Part shown: one piece after another, positions 23,338 to 34,851 of the stretch
Position numbering within the stretch: position 1 is the first letter of the stretch
Layout: each line of letters starts with the position of its first letter
Assembly (NCBI RefSeq): GCF_022605165.1
Contig: NC_063069.1
Span: 434,001-498,000 of the forward strand
Direction: 5' to 3'
Length of the DNA: 64,000 bases
Origin: Purpureocillium takamizusanense
Lineage: Eukaryota > Ascomycota > Sordariomycetes > Hypocreales > Ophiocordycipitaceae
Made by a program: the position numbers and the translations under genes
Notes under the pieces: generated by a model
What the model was told of the DNA's origin: nothing
What the model saw: only the letters and a program-made list of their open reading frames with translations
The model's database searches: none

Positions 23338-26300
23338 ATGCGTTTCTTCAACTTCATGCTGGCGGCTATGGCCCCCGTCAGCCTCGTGGCCGACGCCGTG
23401 CCGCGGACCATGTCGCCGCAGGAGCTCGACCTCGAGGAGCTCCTCGTCAAGCACAACCTGGCCCTCGTGCCCCGGTCAGAGCTCACAGACGCCCTCACGG
23501 AGCTCAATGGCCTGCTGCGGAGACAGCAGCAGCAGCAACACAACGCCCCCATCTTCCCGCGGCAAAACAGCTCCGGGGGCAATAGCAACAACCAGCCCCT
23601 GGATCTCAAGGGCCTCGGACTCGGCGACCTGGGCAATGTCCTCGGCGGGATTGGCGATCTCGGCAAGCTTCTAGGCGATTTGCCCGATCTGATCAAGGCC
23701 ATCACCCAGCTTCTCACGCCCGAGTTCATCAAAGGGTTCCACGACGCCATGATCTACCTCGCAGAGCTGTTGCGGCCGCCAATCGCCGGCATTGGCCGTA
23801 ACATCATCACCAAGGCGGAGCCGCTCATCAACCTCCTTGGCGAGCTGGACCTCAAGGGCCTGATAGACCAGATCAAGGATGTCGACCTCGCCAGTCTCGT
23901 CAAGGGCGTTCTCAAGCTCCTCACAGACGGCAACATCAAGAACATTGAGGGCCTGCTCACCAATGGCGCTGCCTTGCTGACGCCGACATTCGTCAATGAG
24001 ACACAGTCGCTCATTGGCGAGGCTTCGCCACTCATCGACCTCATCAAGGACATTGACCTCAAGGGCCTTGTCGACGCGCTGAAGCCGCTCCTGACCAAGG
24101 AACAGGTCGAGGGCATTGGAAAGCTGCTCAACAACGCCGAGAGTCTGTTGACGCCTAAATTCGTCAACCAGACGCAGTCTCTGATTGGAGAGGCCTCGCC
24201 TTTGATCGATATGCTTATGGATATCGACCTCAAGGGTCTGCTCGATGCCCTCAAGCCTCTCTTGACAAAGGAACAGGTCGAAGGCATCGGCAAGCTGCTG
24301 ACCAATGCCGAGAACCTATTAACGCCTAAGTTTGTCAACCAGACGCAATCGCTGATTGGAGAGGCGTCGCCGTTGATTGATATGCTTATGGATATTGACC
24401 TCAAGGGTCTATTGGATTCTCTAAAGCCTCTCCTCACAAAGGAACAGGTCGAGGGCATTGGACAGCTGCTAAAGAACGCCGAGGCGCTGCTGACGCCCAA
24501 GTTCGTCAACGAGACGCAAGCCCTCATCGGAGAGGCGTCTCCTCTCATTGACATGCTCATGGACGTTGACCTTAAGGGAGTTCTCGAATCCCTCAAGCCC
24601 ATTCTCAAAAAGGAGTCTATCGACGGCATTGTCACCTTGCTTAAGAACGCAGAGGATCTGCTCAGCAAGGAAACGGTTGACCAGCTCAAGGTCATTCTCA
24701 AGTCTGCCAAGCCTCTCCTCGACAAGCTCGACAAGATTGATCTAGACGGCATTCTCGATGCGCTGGAACCACTCCTTACTAAGGAGTCGATCCAGGGGAT
24801 TGTGGATCTGCTCAAGAACGCAGAGAATCTCCTTACCAAGGAGACGGTCGATCAGCTCAAGGGCTTGCTCAAGAGTGCTAAGCCTCTTCTGGACAAGCTG
24901 GGCGAGCTCGATCTGAAGGGCATCCTTGATGCACTTGAACCACTGCTCACAAAGGAGTCCGTCCAGGGCCTCGTCAATCTACTTAAGAATGCCGAAGATC
25001 TTCTTGGCCAGGAAACAGTCTCGCAAATCAAGACACTCCTCAAGAGCGCTAAGCCGCTGCTTGATAAGCTTGACAAGATTGATTTGGATGGCATCCTCAG
25101 CGCATTGGAGCCCCTTCTCACCAAGGAGTCGATCAAGGGCATTGTCGGCTTGGTGGGCAATGCTGAAAACTTGCTTACCGGCCAATTTGTCAACCAGACC
25201 AAGACCCTTATCGGAGACGCGCTGCCTCTCGTATCCTCTCTCAAGGGTCTAGATCTGGAGGATCTTCTCAAGCAGGTCGGCCCGCTGCTTCAGATGCTCG
25301 GCAAGCTTGACCTAGAGGGCATTCTCGAGTCGCTCGCACCTCTTCTCACCAAGGACAGCATCAAGGGCATCGTTGGCCTCCTTGGTAATGCTGAAAACTT
25401 GCTTACCGGCCAATTCGTCAACCAGACCAAGACCCTTATCGGAGACGCGCTGCCTCTCGTATCCTCTCTCAAGGGTCTAGATCTGGAGGATCTTCTCAAG
25501 CAGGTCGGCCCGCTGCTTCAGATGCTCGGCAAGCTTGACCTGGAGGGCATTCTCGAGTCGCTCGCACCTCTTCTCACCAAGGACAGCATCAAGGGCATCG
25601 TTGGCCTCCTTGATAACGCAGAGCTCTTGCTTACTGGCAAATTCGTCAACCAGACGCAGACCCTTATCGGCGACGCGTTGCCGCTTATTACCTCCCTGCG
25701 TGGTCTCGACCTCCAAGATCTGCTCAAGCAAATTGGCCCGCTGCTTAAGATGCTAGGCAAGATCGACTTGGAAGGCATACTGGAGTCTCTATCTCCCCTG
25801 CTCACCAAGGACAGCATCAAGGGCATCGTCGGCCTGCTTGGCAACGCCGAGAATCTCCTCACGAGCAAATTCGTCAACCAGACTCAGACTCTTATTGGTG
25901 ACGCTCTTCCTTTGGTGTCTGCATTGGGCGACATCGACCTACAGGACCTACTCAAGCAAATTGGTCCCATCCTCAAGATCCTCGGAAAGCTTGACCTCGA
26001 AGGCATCTTGGAGACTCTGGCGCCTCTCCTCACAAAGGATAGCATCGGCGGTATTGTTGGCTTGTTGGGCAACGCCGAGGATCTGCTCACGAGCAAGTTT
26101 GTGAACCAGACACATACGCTCATCGACGGTGCCGTGCCGTTGGTTGGCGCCCTCGACAAGATTGATCTACCCAAGCTCATTGACCAGCTCAAGCCGTTGC
26201 TCGATGTGCTCGACGAGATTGACATCAAGAGCCTGGTCAAGCAGATCAAGCCTCTCCTTGACGCTGTGGGCGAGATCGACCTGCCCGGTCTGATCAAGAA

Positions 26301-26887
26301 GCTGGCGCCTATCCTGAATGGTCTTAAGGACATCGACCTCAAGGCCATATTTGATGCCCTCAAGCCGCTCCTCACAGCCGATACAATCGACGGAGTCGTT
26401 GACCTTCTCGACAACGCCGAGCATCTCTTGACGGACAAGTTCGTCAACGAGACGCAGAGCCTCATTGGCGACGCCGCTCCTTTGCTCAAGCAACTGCGCA
26501 AGATCGATCTCGAAGGCCTCATCAACCTGGTGGAGCCCCTGCTGGAATCGCTCAAGGACGTGGACCTCAAGGGTCTCTTCAAGGCCATCAAGCCGCTCCT
26601 AGATGCGCTCAACAAGATCGACATCAAGGGCATCGTCGACCAGATCACCCCGTTCATCACGCCCGAAAGCGTAAAGGGCATCTTGAAGCTGGTGGCCAAC
26701 GCCGAAGACCTGTTGTCTGCCACATTCGTGGAGCAGACGACAGAGTTGATAGGCGACGCGACACCTGTAAGTCAACCCAATACAAGAACATCTCATGTGA
26801 TGTCTCAATTGCTAACCAACTCATCAGCTCGTGGCGACGATATCCGACTTTGTGCACGCCATCTTCAAGTCATTGATGGGCCCTTAG
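23338..26887 (+). CDS. Secreted protein built of fifty 19-residue repeats
   Basis: Exons 23338-26766 and 26828-26887, 1162 residues. Residues 1-20 are a signal peptide (MRFFNFMLAAMAPVSLVADA), followed by a linker with a Gln run and FPRQNSSGGNSNNQ, then degenerate Leu-rich segments. From nt 23953 the protein is 50 consecutive 19-residue units. Every unit starts at 23953 plus a multiple of 57 nt, with no insertion or deletion, and the last one is completed across the intron. The consensus is two aliphatic residues, four variable, P or N-like turn, LL, then a variable stretch ending IDL.G. Unit types alternate: LIGDA.PL..L..IDL.., LL..L.PLL, and .L.NAE.LLT.KFVNQT.., the last carrying an N-glycosylation sequon in ten copies. 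An amphipathic helical solenoid is the likely fold (inference). There is no anchor or known domain; function is unknown. The frame also runs upstream of the ATG, but the signal peptide fixes the start. Confidence 0.88.
23953..26766 (+). repeat. In-register 57-bp coding repeat array
   Basis: Forty-nine full 57-bp units plus 21 nt of the fiftieth before the intron. Higher-order periods are seen from the positions of the FVN[QE]T codons: 171 bp (three units) from 23989 to 24502, 228 bp (four units) from 25186 to 26098, and 342 bp (six units) from 26098 to 26440. All are multiples of 57. Blocks 25150-25377 and 25378-25605 differ at about seven bases by eye, so that copy is recent. Confidence 0.95.
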
Positions 26888-27221
26888 CGACTGGTCTTTC
26901 CACGCGGCGGGGAGGATGGGAAATGTTTGATGACATGACTTATTGCAATGCACATGATTTACAAGAACCGCGCATATACCGATGTTTGGCGAACTATATA
27001 GTCGCCGGCACGCGCAACAGGCGTTTAAATGGTTTGGTACATAGGCACAGCCTTAATGATATTACGGGAATGACACCACCGACTTTGCGCGTAGACTTAG
27101 TATTGGCTTCGACATCGTGATAAAACTCGAGATGTTAGAGAGACCCTCCCTTTATCCCGAATACCAGGCCGTCCGATCAGACTGTCTGGCAGCCCGGTGT
27201 GCAGTGTCTGTCCGGATGTGG

Positions 27222-29074
27222 TCACGTCGCAGCCTCGTACAGAGCCACAGGGACGCCTTGGCCGGGACGCCCCACGATCTCCATCTTATAGTACTGGGCG
27301 GGCCAGTCACCGCGATACTCGAGTCTCTCGTACTTTTGCAAGAGTCGCACCACTGGACGCAATTTAGCACTTGAACCCCCGCCTTGGCGTTGTCACACTC
27401 ACGCATAAAGGCCATCTCAGTGAGGGCAAAGTTCTGTCCAATGCAGATCCGTGGCCCACCGTTAAACGGCACGTAGTGCCAAGACTTTGGAGTCCAGCAC
27501 TCCCATCGCTCTGGGCTGAACATGTCTGGATCCGCAAACTTTTCGGACGTGGGAGGGTATAGATCTTTACGACGTTGCATGGCGAAGGGGCTATAAAGGA
27601 CGATGTCGCCCCTACGGGTCTTGATGTCGGGTTGACCCGGCCGGCCAGGCAAACTGGAGAAGTCCTCGACTGTGCGTTTCGCCTCCACGCATTAGCGCCG
27701 CAGAATACATACCCGTTAGACTAGTGTTAAATAAAAACGACGTACTGCACTCTCGCCAATTGTAAGGGACGGCTGGGTAAAGTCGAAGCGTCTCATTCAG
27801 TACGTGGGTAAGATAGGTGAGGTTCTTGAGGTCTTCATACGTTGGTGACCTCGAGTCGCCAACGTGCTTGAAAACGTCCTCACGAAGCTTACTCCAAATT
27901 CGCGGGTATCGCGATAGCTCGTACATAGCCCAGGACAAGGTTGCGGCGGTCGTATCTCGGCCTGCGAGGAGCACGGCGATGATTTGATCTCGAATGACTT
28001 TGGGGTCTTGCGAAGAAAGAGCGATGTTGTGAAGAAACGTGAATTCCCGGTCCGACTTGGAAAGCTCCTCCAGCTCAGCAGGTGTAAGATGCAGTGCTTT
28101 CTCAATGTAAGGCTCGATGAAGCGTTCGATGTACTTGACACGAGCCTTGTATTTGCTCGTTGGTACAAACCAGCTCACCGGGCTAGGTGGTGGCTCGTAT
28201 TAGCCCTATGTCCTTGACTCTTCCTTTCTGTTGTTGGCGTGCAGCCTTGGGCATACTTACGCAAGGAATGTCAACATAACCTGCGCCCTTTGAACTTCCG
28301 TGAAGGCACGGCTGAACTCGCTCTTTGGACTGCTAAATGTTAGACCTTGACCCCGGAATGTTCGCACCAGACGTGGACATCGACTTGCTTGTCTAAGGCA
28401 CCCACGCTTTGGCCAAGGAGAAATTCCGTGGTAACGTCGAGAGTCATGCGAAAAAACAGATCGGAGATATCAACCGTCTGTCCCGACGGCGGAAGTTTGG
28501 ACACAAGTACGTCCGACCATCGGTCGAAAATTTCCAGTTCCCGAATCCGCTCCTTGGTGAACATGGGGCGAATTAAAGCCCGACTATACTGCCATAGCTT
28601 TCCGTCTGTGCTGAAGATGCTGTCTCCCAAGAAGGGTAACCAGATGCGGTGGAAAAGCTTCCCCTTTCCATACTCGGTAAATTTACTGGTGAGGACAGTC
28701 TTGATGTGCTCGGGCTCTCGAGTGATGATGAGTCGTTTGCCCCCGAAGGCTAGTTCCACCGCGTCGGGACTCTCGCTAGGAGCACCATCAAAAAGCCCTT
28801 GGAAGAAGGAGTAGAGGCGGTTCTGAGCCTGCGCGTAGGCCGCGGCGATGGCATAGTACGATGCTGCCATGTGAAGTCAGCAGCAGCAGCAGCCACAGAC
28901 GATCAGGACCGAGAACGTACATGTGATATAGGACGAAGCGAGACTGTGAGCCCGAACACCGGGTCGTTTACTAAGGTGATAATGAAGGCTGGCCTTCTGA
29001 ATCAAGGAAACAGCCAAAAGGAGTGAGGACAAGGCGATGGCCACGTTCGACGCGGTCAGGGCGGCGTGCAGCAT
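27222..29074 (-). CDS. Cytochrome P450, CYP52-like (alkane/fatty acid hydroxylase group)
   Basis: A haem monooxygenase, probably in the ER membrane; CYP52-type enzymes omega-hydroxylate alkanes and fatty acids, but the substrate here is not known. Proposed exons: 29074-28921, 28863-28368, 28332-28261, 28182-27746, 27669-27403 and 27352-27222, 518 residues in frame. Residues 5-25 form the N-terminal membrane anchor. Visible signatures are the I-helix LLAGRDTTAATLSW, the K-helix ETLR, PERW, and the haem loop FNGGPRICIGQNFALTEMA, whose wording is typical of CYP52. The C-terminus YKMEIVGRPGQGVPVALYEA also fits. The intron at 28333-28367 would be only 35 nt (38 nt with the next AG), unusually short, and the splice around 27670-27745 is the least certain, since the expected RGGG segment is degenerate. 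An exon model error or mild decay is possible. Confidence 0.82.
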
Positions 29075-30289
29075 CTTGAGCCTCTTTCACGAATAGACCA
29101 CAGGCAGCTTAAGCGGTAGTGGAGGCTACGTGAGAAAAAACTGTTGAATCACCAGTACTTCGTGAACGTCTGCATGCGGATGATTCGGCTCTTGTATTGT
29201 CGCGCTCCACGTTCCGTCTCCGTGTACGAAGTAGTCATACTCTTTTCGTATGTGCGACTAGGCAACATTAAATAAATCCTATTGCGGCTACGACAGCGCG
29301 CGCGGGGGGGGGGGGGGAGCACAGGCAAACTCCCGATGGAAACCCATGCGTGTGAACCCCAGCGGGTAGCACAAGACTGGCCATATCCCCAACACATGGC
29401 AGGAATTTGATTCGTGATGTTCCAGCTGTGAAGCTGGTGATTTGAAGCGGGGATCGGAGACACCACCAGAACCGTTGCGGGGGCAGCCCTCCATCAATGT
29501 CTGGTGCTCCCCCAAGCGCAGGGTCGTACCTTCAAATGGTACCCCAGATATGCCGTTGAGGAGGCCGGCCAACCGGCCATCGAGTCGCGCCAGATTTGTC
29601 GGCCGCCTACACGTCGTGAACCCCACCATCGAACAGGGTTCGAATGCAAGAGTACTGCTCATGACGTCAGGCCGCAACATGTTGTGTCGTGTCTTTGGAA
29701 CAGTGGTCGACATTACAAGACCAGCGCCGGCTCCTATCTTCATGTTTCAATGGTGCTTCCACTCGATTTTCGGCCGCGATCCCTACATCAATGTACACGA
29801 TTCTTTTTGGCCGGGTGAGTGCATGCTGTTGCTTGCCGAGAAACACGTCCGGTCTAATTCTTCTGATTCTCATGATCAGTTCCCAAAGCTCCCATCGAAG
29901 GTTTACTTATATCTGTTCATAGAGAGCTCGAGCATTTCTGAGTGCTCGGTGTGTGATCCCGGCCTGGCTTCATCGCCATGGCTGGAACCAGAAACGTAGC
30001 GACTCATTGATCAGCGATAAAGATAGACCGGCCTCGAATCCTGTTGCAACCCAGAAGCCCGATAGTCACAACTCCCAGGGTGGACTGCATGGGGCGGGTC
30101 GGTCTGGATGTAGAGTGAGATATGGCTATAGCATGTTTTCCCAGCAGCACCGACTTTAAATAGAAAACACATGTTACTTGCCTGCGTGTAAAAGGGTAGA
30201 CTTCAGGACCAGGGCTTCACCGTTTTTGCAGGGCGAGTGGGGCCTGGGGGAGGGGGCGCAACAGAAATGCCGAGGCTCTCACTCTAAAT
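29075..30289. other. Intergenic, no gene seen
   Basis: P450 upstream region and approach to the AT-rich island. A G run lies at about 29304-29317. Open frames at 29442-29999 have no domain or coding feel. A B-box-like GGTTCGAATGC near 29638 has no matching A box or cloverleaf. Confidence 0.5.
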
Positions 30290-31510
30290 AAAGCACTAAA
30301 TAAAGGTAGACTATATGCCTTAAGGAACGCAGTAACGAAAGGACTCTATAGTCGGGGCTAGGTCTTACGGCTCTTTAATTAGTACTTTAGAGCTTTATTA
30401 TGACTAGGTCCTTAGCTATAACTTATATAACTTAAGTATATATATCTTATTATATAATAATAGGTTAGTAATATCATTAAGAATACTATCTATATACATA
30501 CTCTCCTATTAGGTTATTTTTATGTGAATTTATTATTATTATTATCTTCTATCTTAAAACTCGACCCCGAAAATATAGCTTATAGAATATTATTTATAAT
30601 AGAAATAAAAGAGTATCTTTAGATTAGATCTTTATATAAATAAGAGCTTAAATTAGCTCTTAAGTAATAGCTCTTTTAAGACTTAATATTTAATAGTTAA
30701 TTATACCTAATAAAAAATATATATCTATTTATTTTATTTGTTTTATTTTTCCTATACTCTAAGATAACTAGAGACTAATTAATTAAGAGCTTTAAAGTAT
30801 TTATTAAATTGCTATAAATTGCTATAGTAAAGCACTAATAAAATTATATAATCCGCCCGCGAAAAATAGGTAGGCTATAATAATCCTTTCGAAACTTTAT
30901 TCCTTAAGGTAGAAGGTTTATATAAGCCTATATACTAATAGAGCATTACTTATATATTATATATATATTAAATAACTAAGTTATAGAAGTAAATATACTT
31001 ATAGACTTATCTTAAGATATTAAGCTAGTTATACGGTCGGCTTTATAATATAGGTATAATAATAATAGCACGGTTAATTTAGTTAGGCAAGAGAGATAAT
31101 AGCTATATTAGGCGTTAGGCTATACCTATCGCTATAGACTAAGACTAAAGCTTAAAGAGCTTAAATAGCGAGACGTAAGCGAGCTATATAGGAATATTCC
31201 CTATATATAGCAGTTATATAGCTATTAGTCTTAGCTAGCCGGGATCTTATAATAAGTATAGGAAGAAGGTATAGTAATTTAAAAATTATATTTAGTATCT
31301 ATTAAATAGTTAACTATTATTAATCTAGTATATTATATACTATTAATTTATTTATAGTATAGATAGATAGAAAATTATAGACTTTATTCCTTATAGCCTA
31401 GGTATATTAAATAGGGCTGCCTTATATCCCGCTATATATAATATAAGTATAGCACTATTAAATTAATAAGATAATCCTAAATAATACGATCGAGAAGTAA
31501 GCACTACTTT

Positions 31511-31570
31511 ATTATATAAAGAGAATTGCTATTAGTAAAGGAAGAAAAGTCTAGGGGCAAAGGTATTCTA
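31511..31570 (+). repeat. Left terminal inverted repeat of the MULE relic
   Basis: About 60 bp. The inner 34 bp (31537-31570) are a perfect inverted match of 34774-34807. The outer 26 bp match 34808-34833 with about six differences, two of which are of the C-to-T / G-to-A type that RIP makes. Confidence 0.85.
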
Positions 31571-31701
31571 TATCTCTAAAAGTTTTAAGCTAATTATATA
31601 TCGTATAGCCCGCTATACCTAAATAAGGTTCGCAGCCTAGGCTAGCGTAGGGCCACCCCTATAGCCGCCTGCGTTTTATTCCTACCTTAATATAACGTAT
31701 A

Positions 31702-31793
31702 TATCGTAGCTTTGCCCTTATATCGTAGCTTTACCCTTATATCGCAGCCTTTACCCTTATATCGCAGCTTTTACCCTTATATCGTACCTTTAA
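31702..31793 (+). repeat. Five-copy minisatellite
   Basis: Units beginning TATCG at 31702, 31721, 31740, 31760 and 31780, each 19-20 bp and ending in a TTTACCCT-like tract. It lies just inside the left inverted repeat of the MULE relic, where subterminal repeats are common. Confidence 0.85.
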
Positions 31794-34166
31794 TTTACTC
31801 TCCTATAGACTAGCTAGCTTTAGGTATAGACCTTAGTCTTATACTTAACGCGGCCTAGCCTCTTACTAACGAGCCCGCTATTAACGCTATTAACGGTAAG
31901 TTCCTTATTAACTATAACGCCGACGAGCTAGCTAACGATATTTTAATATAGATATAAACGATAGCTTTATTACTATACCGATACCTTTTCTATCGCCGTC
32001 GCTACTTTTCGATACCTTTTAAGAACTCTTTAACTTCTTAACCGATTTCTACCGTAAGAACGGCGCCTATATCGTTAAGGCTTCTTTTACCGATTAGTAA
32101 GAGATTAATAGTATCTCTTAACCTATATATATCGTCTTTCGCTACGATCGTAGCCCTAAGCGGGCGTCTCGAAGTATAGGTATATAGAAGTTAGTAACCT
32201 AAAAGCTTAACTACCCTATTAAAGTTATCGCCTCGACTATTAAGTCTTTTAGTTAGAAATAGGTATATAAGGTAGCTAAAGGTTAATATAATTATAGCTA
32301 GTCTTTTAATCTATTTACGTATATTATTTTTCGCTATTATATAATAACTTAACGAAATAAAGAAAGGGAGCTTATAGCTAAGTATAATATACGAGCCTAA
32401 GAGATAGTAAATATTATCTATAACGCTAACTTAGGCTATAGCTTCTTTTAAAAGAAAGATATCTATAATAATCGTTAAGTTATTAAAAAGGAATACCTTA
32501 ATAGCCTTATAGCTATATAAGTATTTATTAAAGAGCTTAAATAAGTAAGAGAGATTAAGGTTAGTAAATTACTTAACGATAAAGGTTGCCTTAAAGCCCT
32601 CTTTTAAACCTACCTTTAGTATTGCGAAATATAAAAGAAGTTCTTAAAAGTCCTTAGTCTCGATAATATATATAAGACTAACCGCTTTAAAATGCCTTTC
32701 TTCTAAGTTATAGGCGTTATAGATTATAAAAGTATCGCTAACTTTACCTTCGGCCTTATTAACGGTAAAAAAGAGTATTATTTCTAATAGCTTATTAAGC
32801 GATTTAATAAGCTCTATAAGAGCCTTATAGTACCGGCGCTAGAAGTTATAATTATAGATAAAGAATAAGCTCTCTATATAGCCCTTATAAGGGTCTTTCT
32901 TAACGTATAGTAATAGCTATATATATATTATATCTTAGCTAACGTTAAGGCTAAGATTAATATTTATTAAAAGGATAAAGAAGGTAGTAATAACGATAGT
33001 AATAATAATAATAATAATAATAGCGACTAGCTTATTAATACTTAAGTTATTAAGCTAAAGCTCGACCTTAACCTTAAAGATCGCGACTATATATAATAAG
33101 AGGTAAAAGAAGGTATCTTAAGCCTATTAAATACCTAAGACGATACCTATAATAGTATATATAAAGCCTTTTAAGCTATTATTTATGCCGCTAATTACGA
33201 TCTCTTTAAAGATACCTAAAAGTCTCTCGTTAACTCCTTTAGCTATTAAAAATAGACCCTTTAATATATCTAAGATAAATATATACTTTAGCGTTAGTAA
33301 TAAATTAAGTATTATATTAATTAGTATCGTAACTTTAGTTAACGGGTTAATAGTCTAGTTAAGACTGCCTATATAGACGTTAAGTCTTATCTCGTAACTA
33401 ATATATTAGACCTTTATTACCTTTACGAAGGCTTAAAGTCAATACTCGAAAATAAAGCTTAGGCCTATATTTAAAAGGCTATTAAGTAGCTTTATAAATA
33501 GCGGCTTTAATATACCTAATAGGCTTAGCTAGGTAAGTTAAATTATTAGCTTACGTATCTAGCTATTAACCTTCTCGCTATATAATACCGCTTTACTATC
33601 GCTACGATACCTAATTAATAAGAGCTAATACTATTATAGGCCTATATAGGTAACTTTTAATATTAATATAGGCTACCTTATAGTTATACGATCTTTAAAT
33701 ACCTTACGGAAAAGTCGCGACTATAGCGTAATTAAATTACCCCCCGCTAATAGCTTAAAAAGCCCTTAGTTTATACCTTTTATATTATTATATTCTTTAC
33801 TTTATATCTTACTTTAAGACTTCTTATTAATTATTACTAGAACCTTTAAGATAGCTACCTCGATATCTATAACTTAACCGTTATCGAAAATACTTACGGC
33901 TAGCCGCGGCTTAATATAGCTAATAAGAAGCTTAAGGTTCTACGTTACCTCCGACTCGATAATAATAACGACGCTAACGGTACCGATAATAATAACGCCG
34001 AAGCCAATACTATATAGCGACGCTAGGCCTTATAGCTAGTATCGCAAGTAGCCTTATAGGCTTACCGCCCGGGCCGATAGCCTAGCTAGATAGCTAGCTA
34101 AGGCACTTACCTATTAAACTTAAGTATAAGATATAACTAGTCTTAATTCGAAAAAAGCGGCAATAA

Positions 34167-34256
34167 GGCATTATAGCGGCCTCGCGGCAAGCCTTATATA
34201 ACGCTAAAGACGGCATTATAGCGGCCTTATAGTAAGCCTTATACGACGCTAGAGAT
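34167..34256 (+). repeat. Two-copy 45-bp tandem repeat
   Basis: Units starting GGCATTATAGCGGCC at 34167 and 34212, spaced 45 bp, with a partial third copy of the start near 34317. It lies in the 3' part of the MULE relic, downstream of the transposase. Confidence 0.75.
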
Positions 34257-34773
34257 AATATTATAAGGTGCCTACTATTAGCGGCATAGCGGCGGTGCCG
34301 CTTAAGGCCGACCGACGGCATTATAAGCTATAGTAGCTAATATACGCGGGCGCCTAGCCCGGTATGGAATAATATAGCCCCGATATTATAATATTAAGAG
34401 AAAATAGCGGAAACGCTATTTTTAAGCGAATTAGGCTCTACCGGGGAAGGGGCAGATAAGGTCACGGGCGCGGGCGCAATTAGTAGGTAGTAATAGGCGC
34501 GGGCGCGGGCGCCGGCAGCGCCCGACCGGGCCCGGCGGAGAGATCTAGAGCGGAAGAACGTCTATCCGAATATAATAATATCGTAGGGAAACTATAGAAA
34601 TATATTTTTTAAGCGAATTGAGCCTAGCCGGCGCGCCGGCGCGGGCGCTACGTTATAACGATATAATTTAATTGAGATATCGGCGTGCGTTACGGCGTGC
34701 CGGTCTCGTCCCATGCCTGCGTACTAAAAATAGCTAGCGCGGTCTAGGGGCGGGGCGCGGGCCTAGAAAAATG

Positions 34774-34833
34774 TAGAATACCTTTGCCCCTAGACTTTTC
34801 TTCCTTTGCCAATAGCAAAACTCTATATAAAAT
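34774..34833 (-). repeat. Right terminal inverted repeat of the MULE relic
   Basis: Inverted partner of 31511-31570, with the inner 34 bp perfect. It ends 18 nt before the stop codon of the amidinotransferase pseudogene, so the element abuts that gene's 3' end. Confidence 0.85.
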
Positions 34834-34851
34834 GTCTTGAATATTCCTAGT

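Larger units (their letters stand above)
31511..34833 (+). mobile_element. RIP-killed Mutator-like (MULE) DNA transposon
   Basis: About 3.3 kb between terminal inverted repeats. Read forward through many stops, the interior gives a MULE transposase. Near 31990-32290 there is an N-terminal FAR1/zinc-binding-like region (FYRKNGAYIVKASF; FRYDRSPKRASRSIG; KVIASTIKSF; VYKVAKG). Near 32660-32960 follow the catalytic-core signatures DNIYKTNRFKMPFF, VIGVIDYKSIANFTFGLI, LYKSLIVPALEVIIIDKE and ALYIALIRVF, which correspond to the first DDE Asp region (TNRF), the LxxGxD-like strand and the second catalytic Asp (IIIDKE). Nearly all stops are TAA or TAG where Gln is expected, as CpA-to-TpA RIP predicts. 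No 9-bp target-site duplication is visible next to the repeats. The element cannot make protein. Confidence 0.82.
30290..34850. repeat. AT-rich, RIP-mutated island
   Basis: About 4.5 kb in which composition changes abruptly to TA-rich DNA. CA and TG dinucleotides are nearly absent over long stretches (for example all of 31981-32040 and 32041-32100), while CG is kept. This is the mark of RIP acting on CpA. It contains no intact gene, one MULE relic (31511-34833) and, to its left, unidentified repeat-like DNA. A 19-bp string at 31471-31489 recurs exactly at 38238-38256 in the second AT-rich island. Confidence 0.9.

Noticed and set aside
23754..24839. Long minus-strand frame of 361 residues and several others under the repeat gene
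   Set aside because: They are antisense shadows of the 57-bp repeat; their Ser/Arg/Leu-rich text follows from composition, with no start context or domain.
23953..26766. Regularly spaced repeats that could suggest a CRISPR array
   Set aside because: The organism is eukaryotic, the repeats are coding without a stop over the full length, and there are no unique spacers.
29636..29650. B-box-like string suggesting a tRNA gene
   Set aside because: No A box or cloverleaf stems can be formed around it.
29442..29999. Open frame of 185 residues before the RIP island
   Set aside because: No recognisable motif, and competing frames of similar quality exist on both strands.
30290..34850. AT-rich DNA as an inserted mitochondrial fragment
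   Set aside because: It lacks mitochondrial genes and shows CA/TG depletion with CG kept, which is RIP and not mitochondrial composition.
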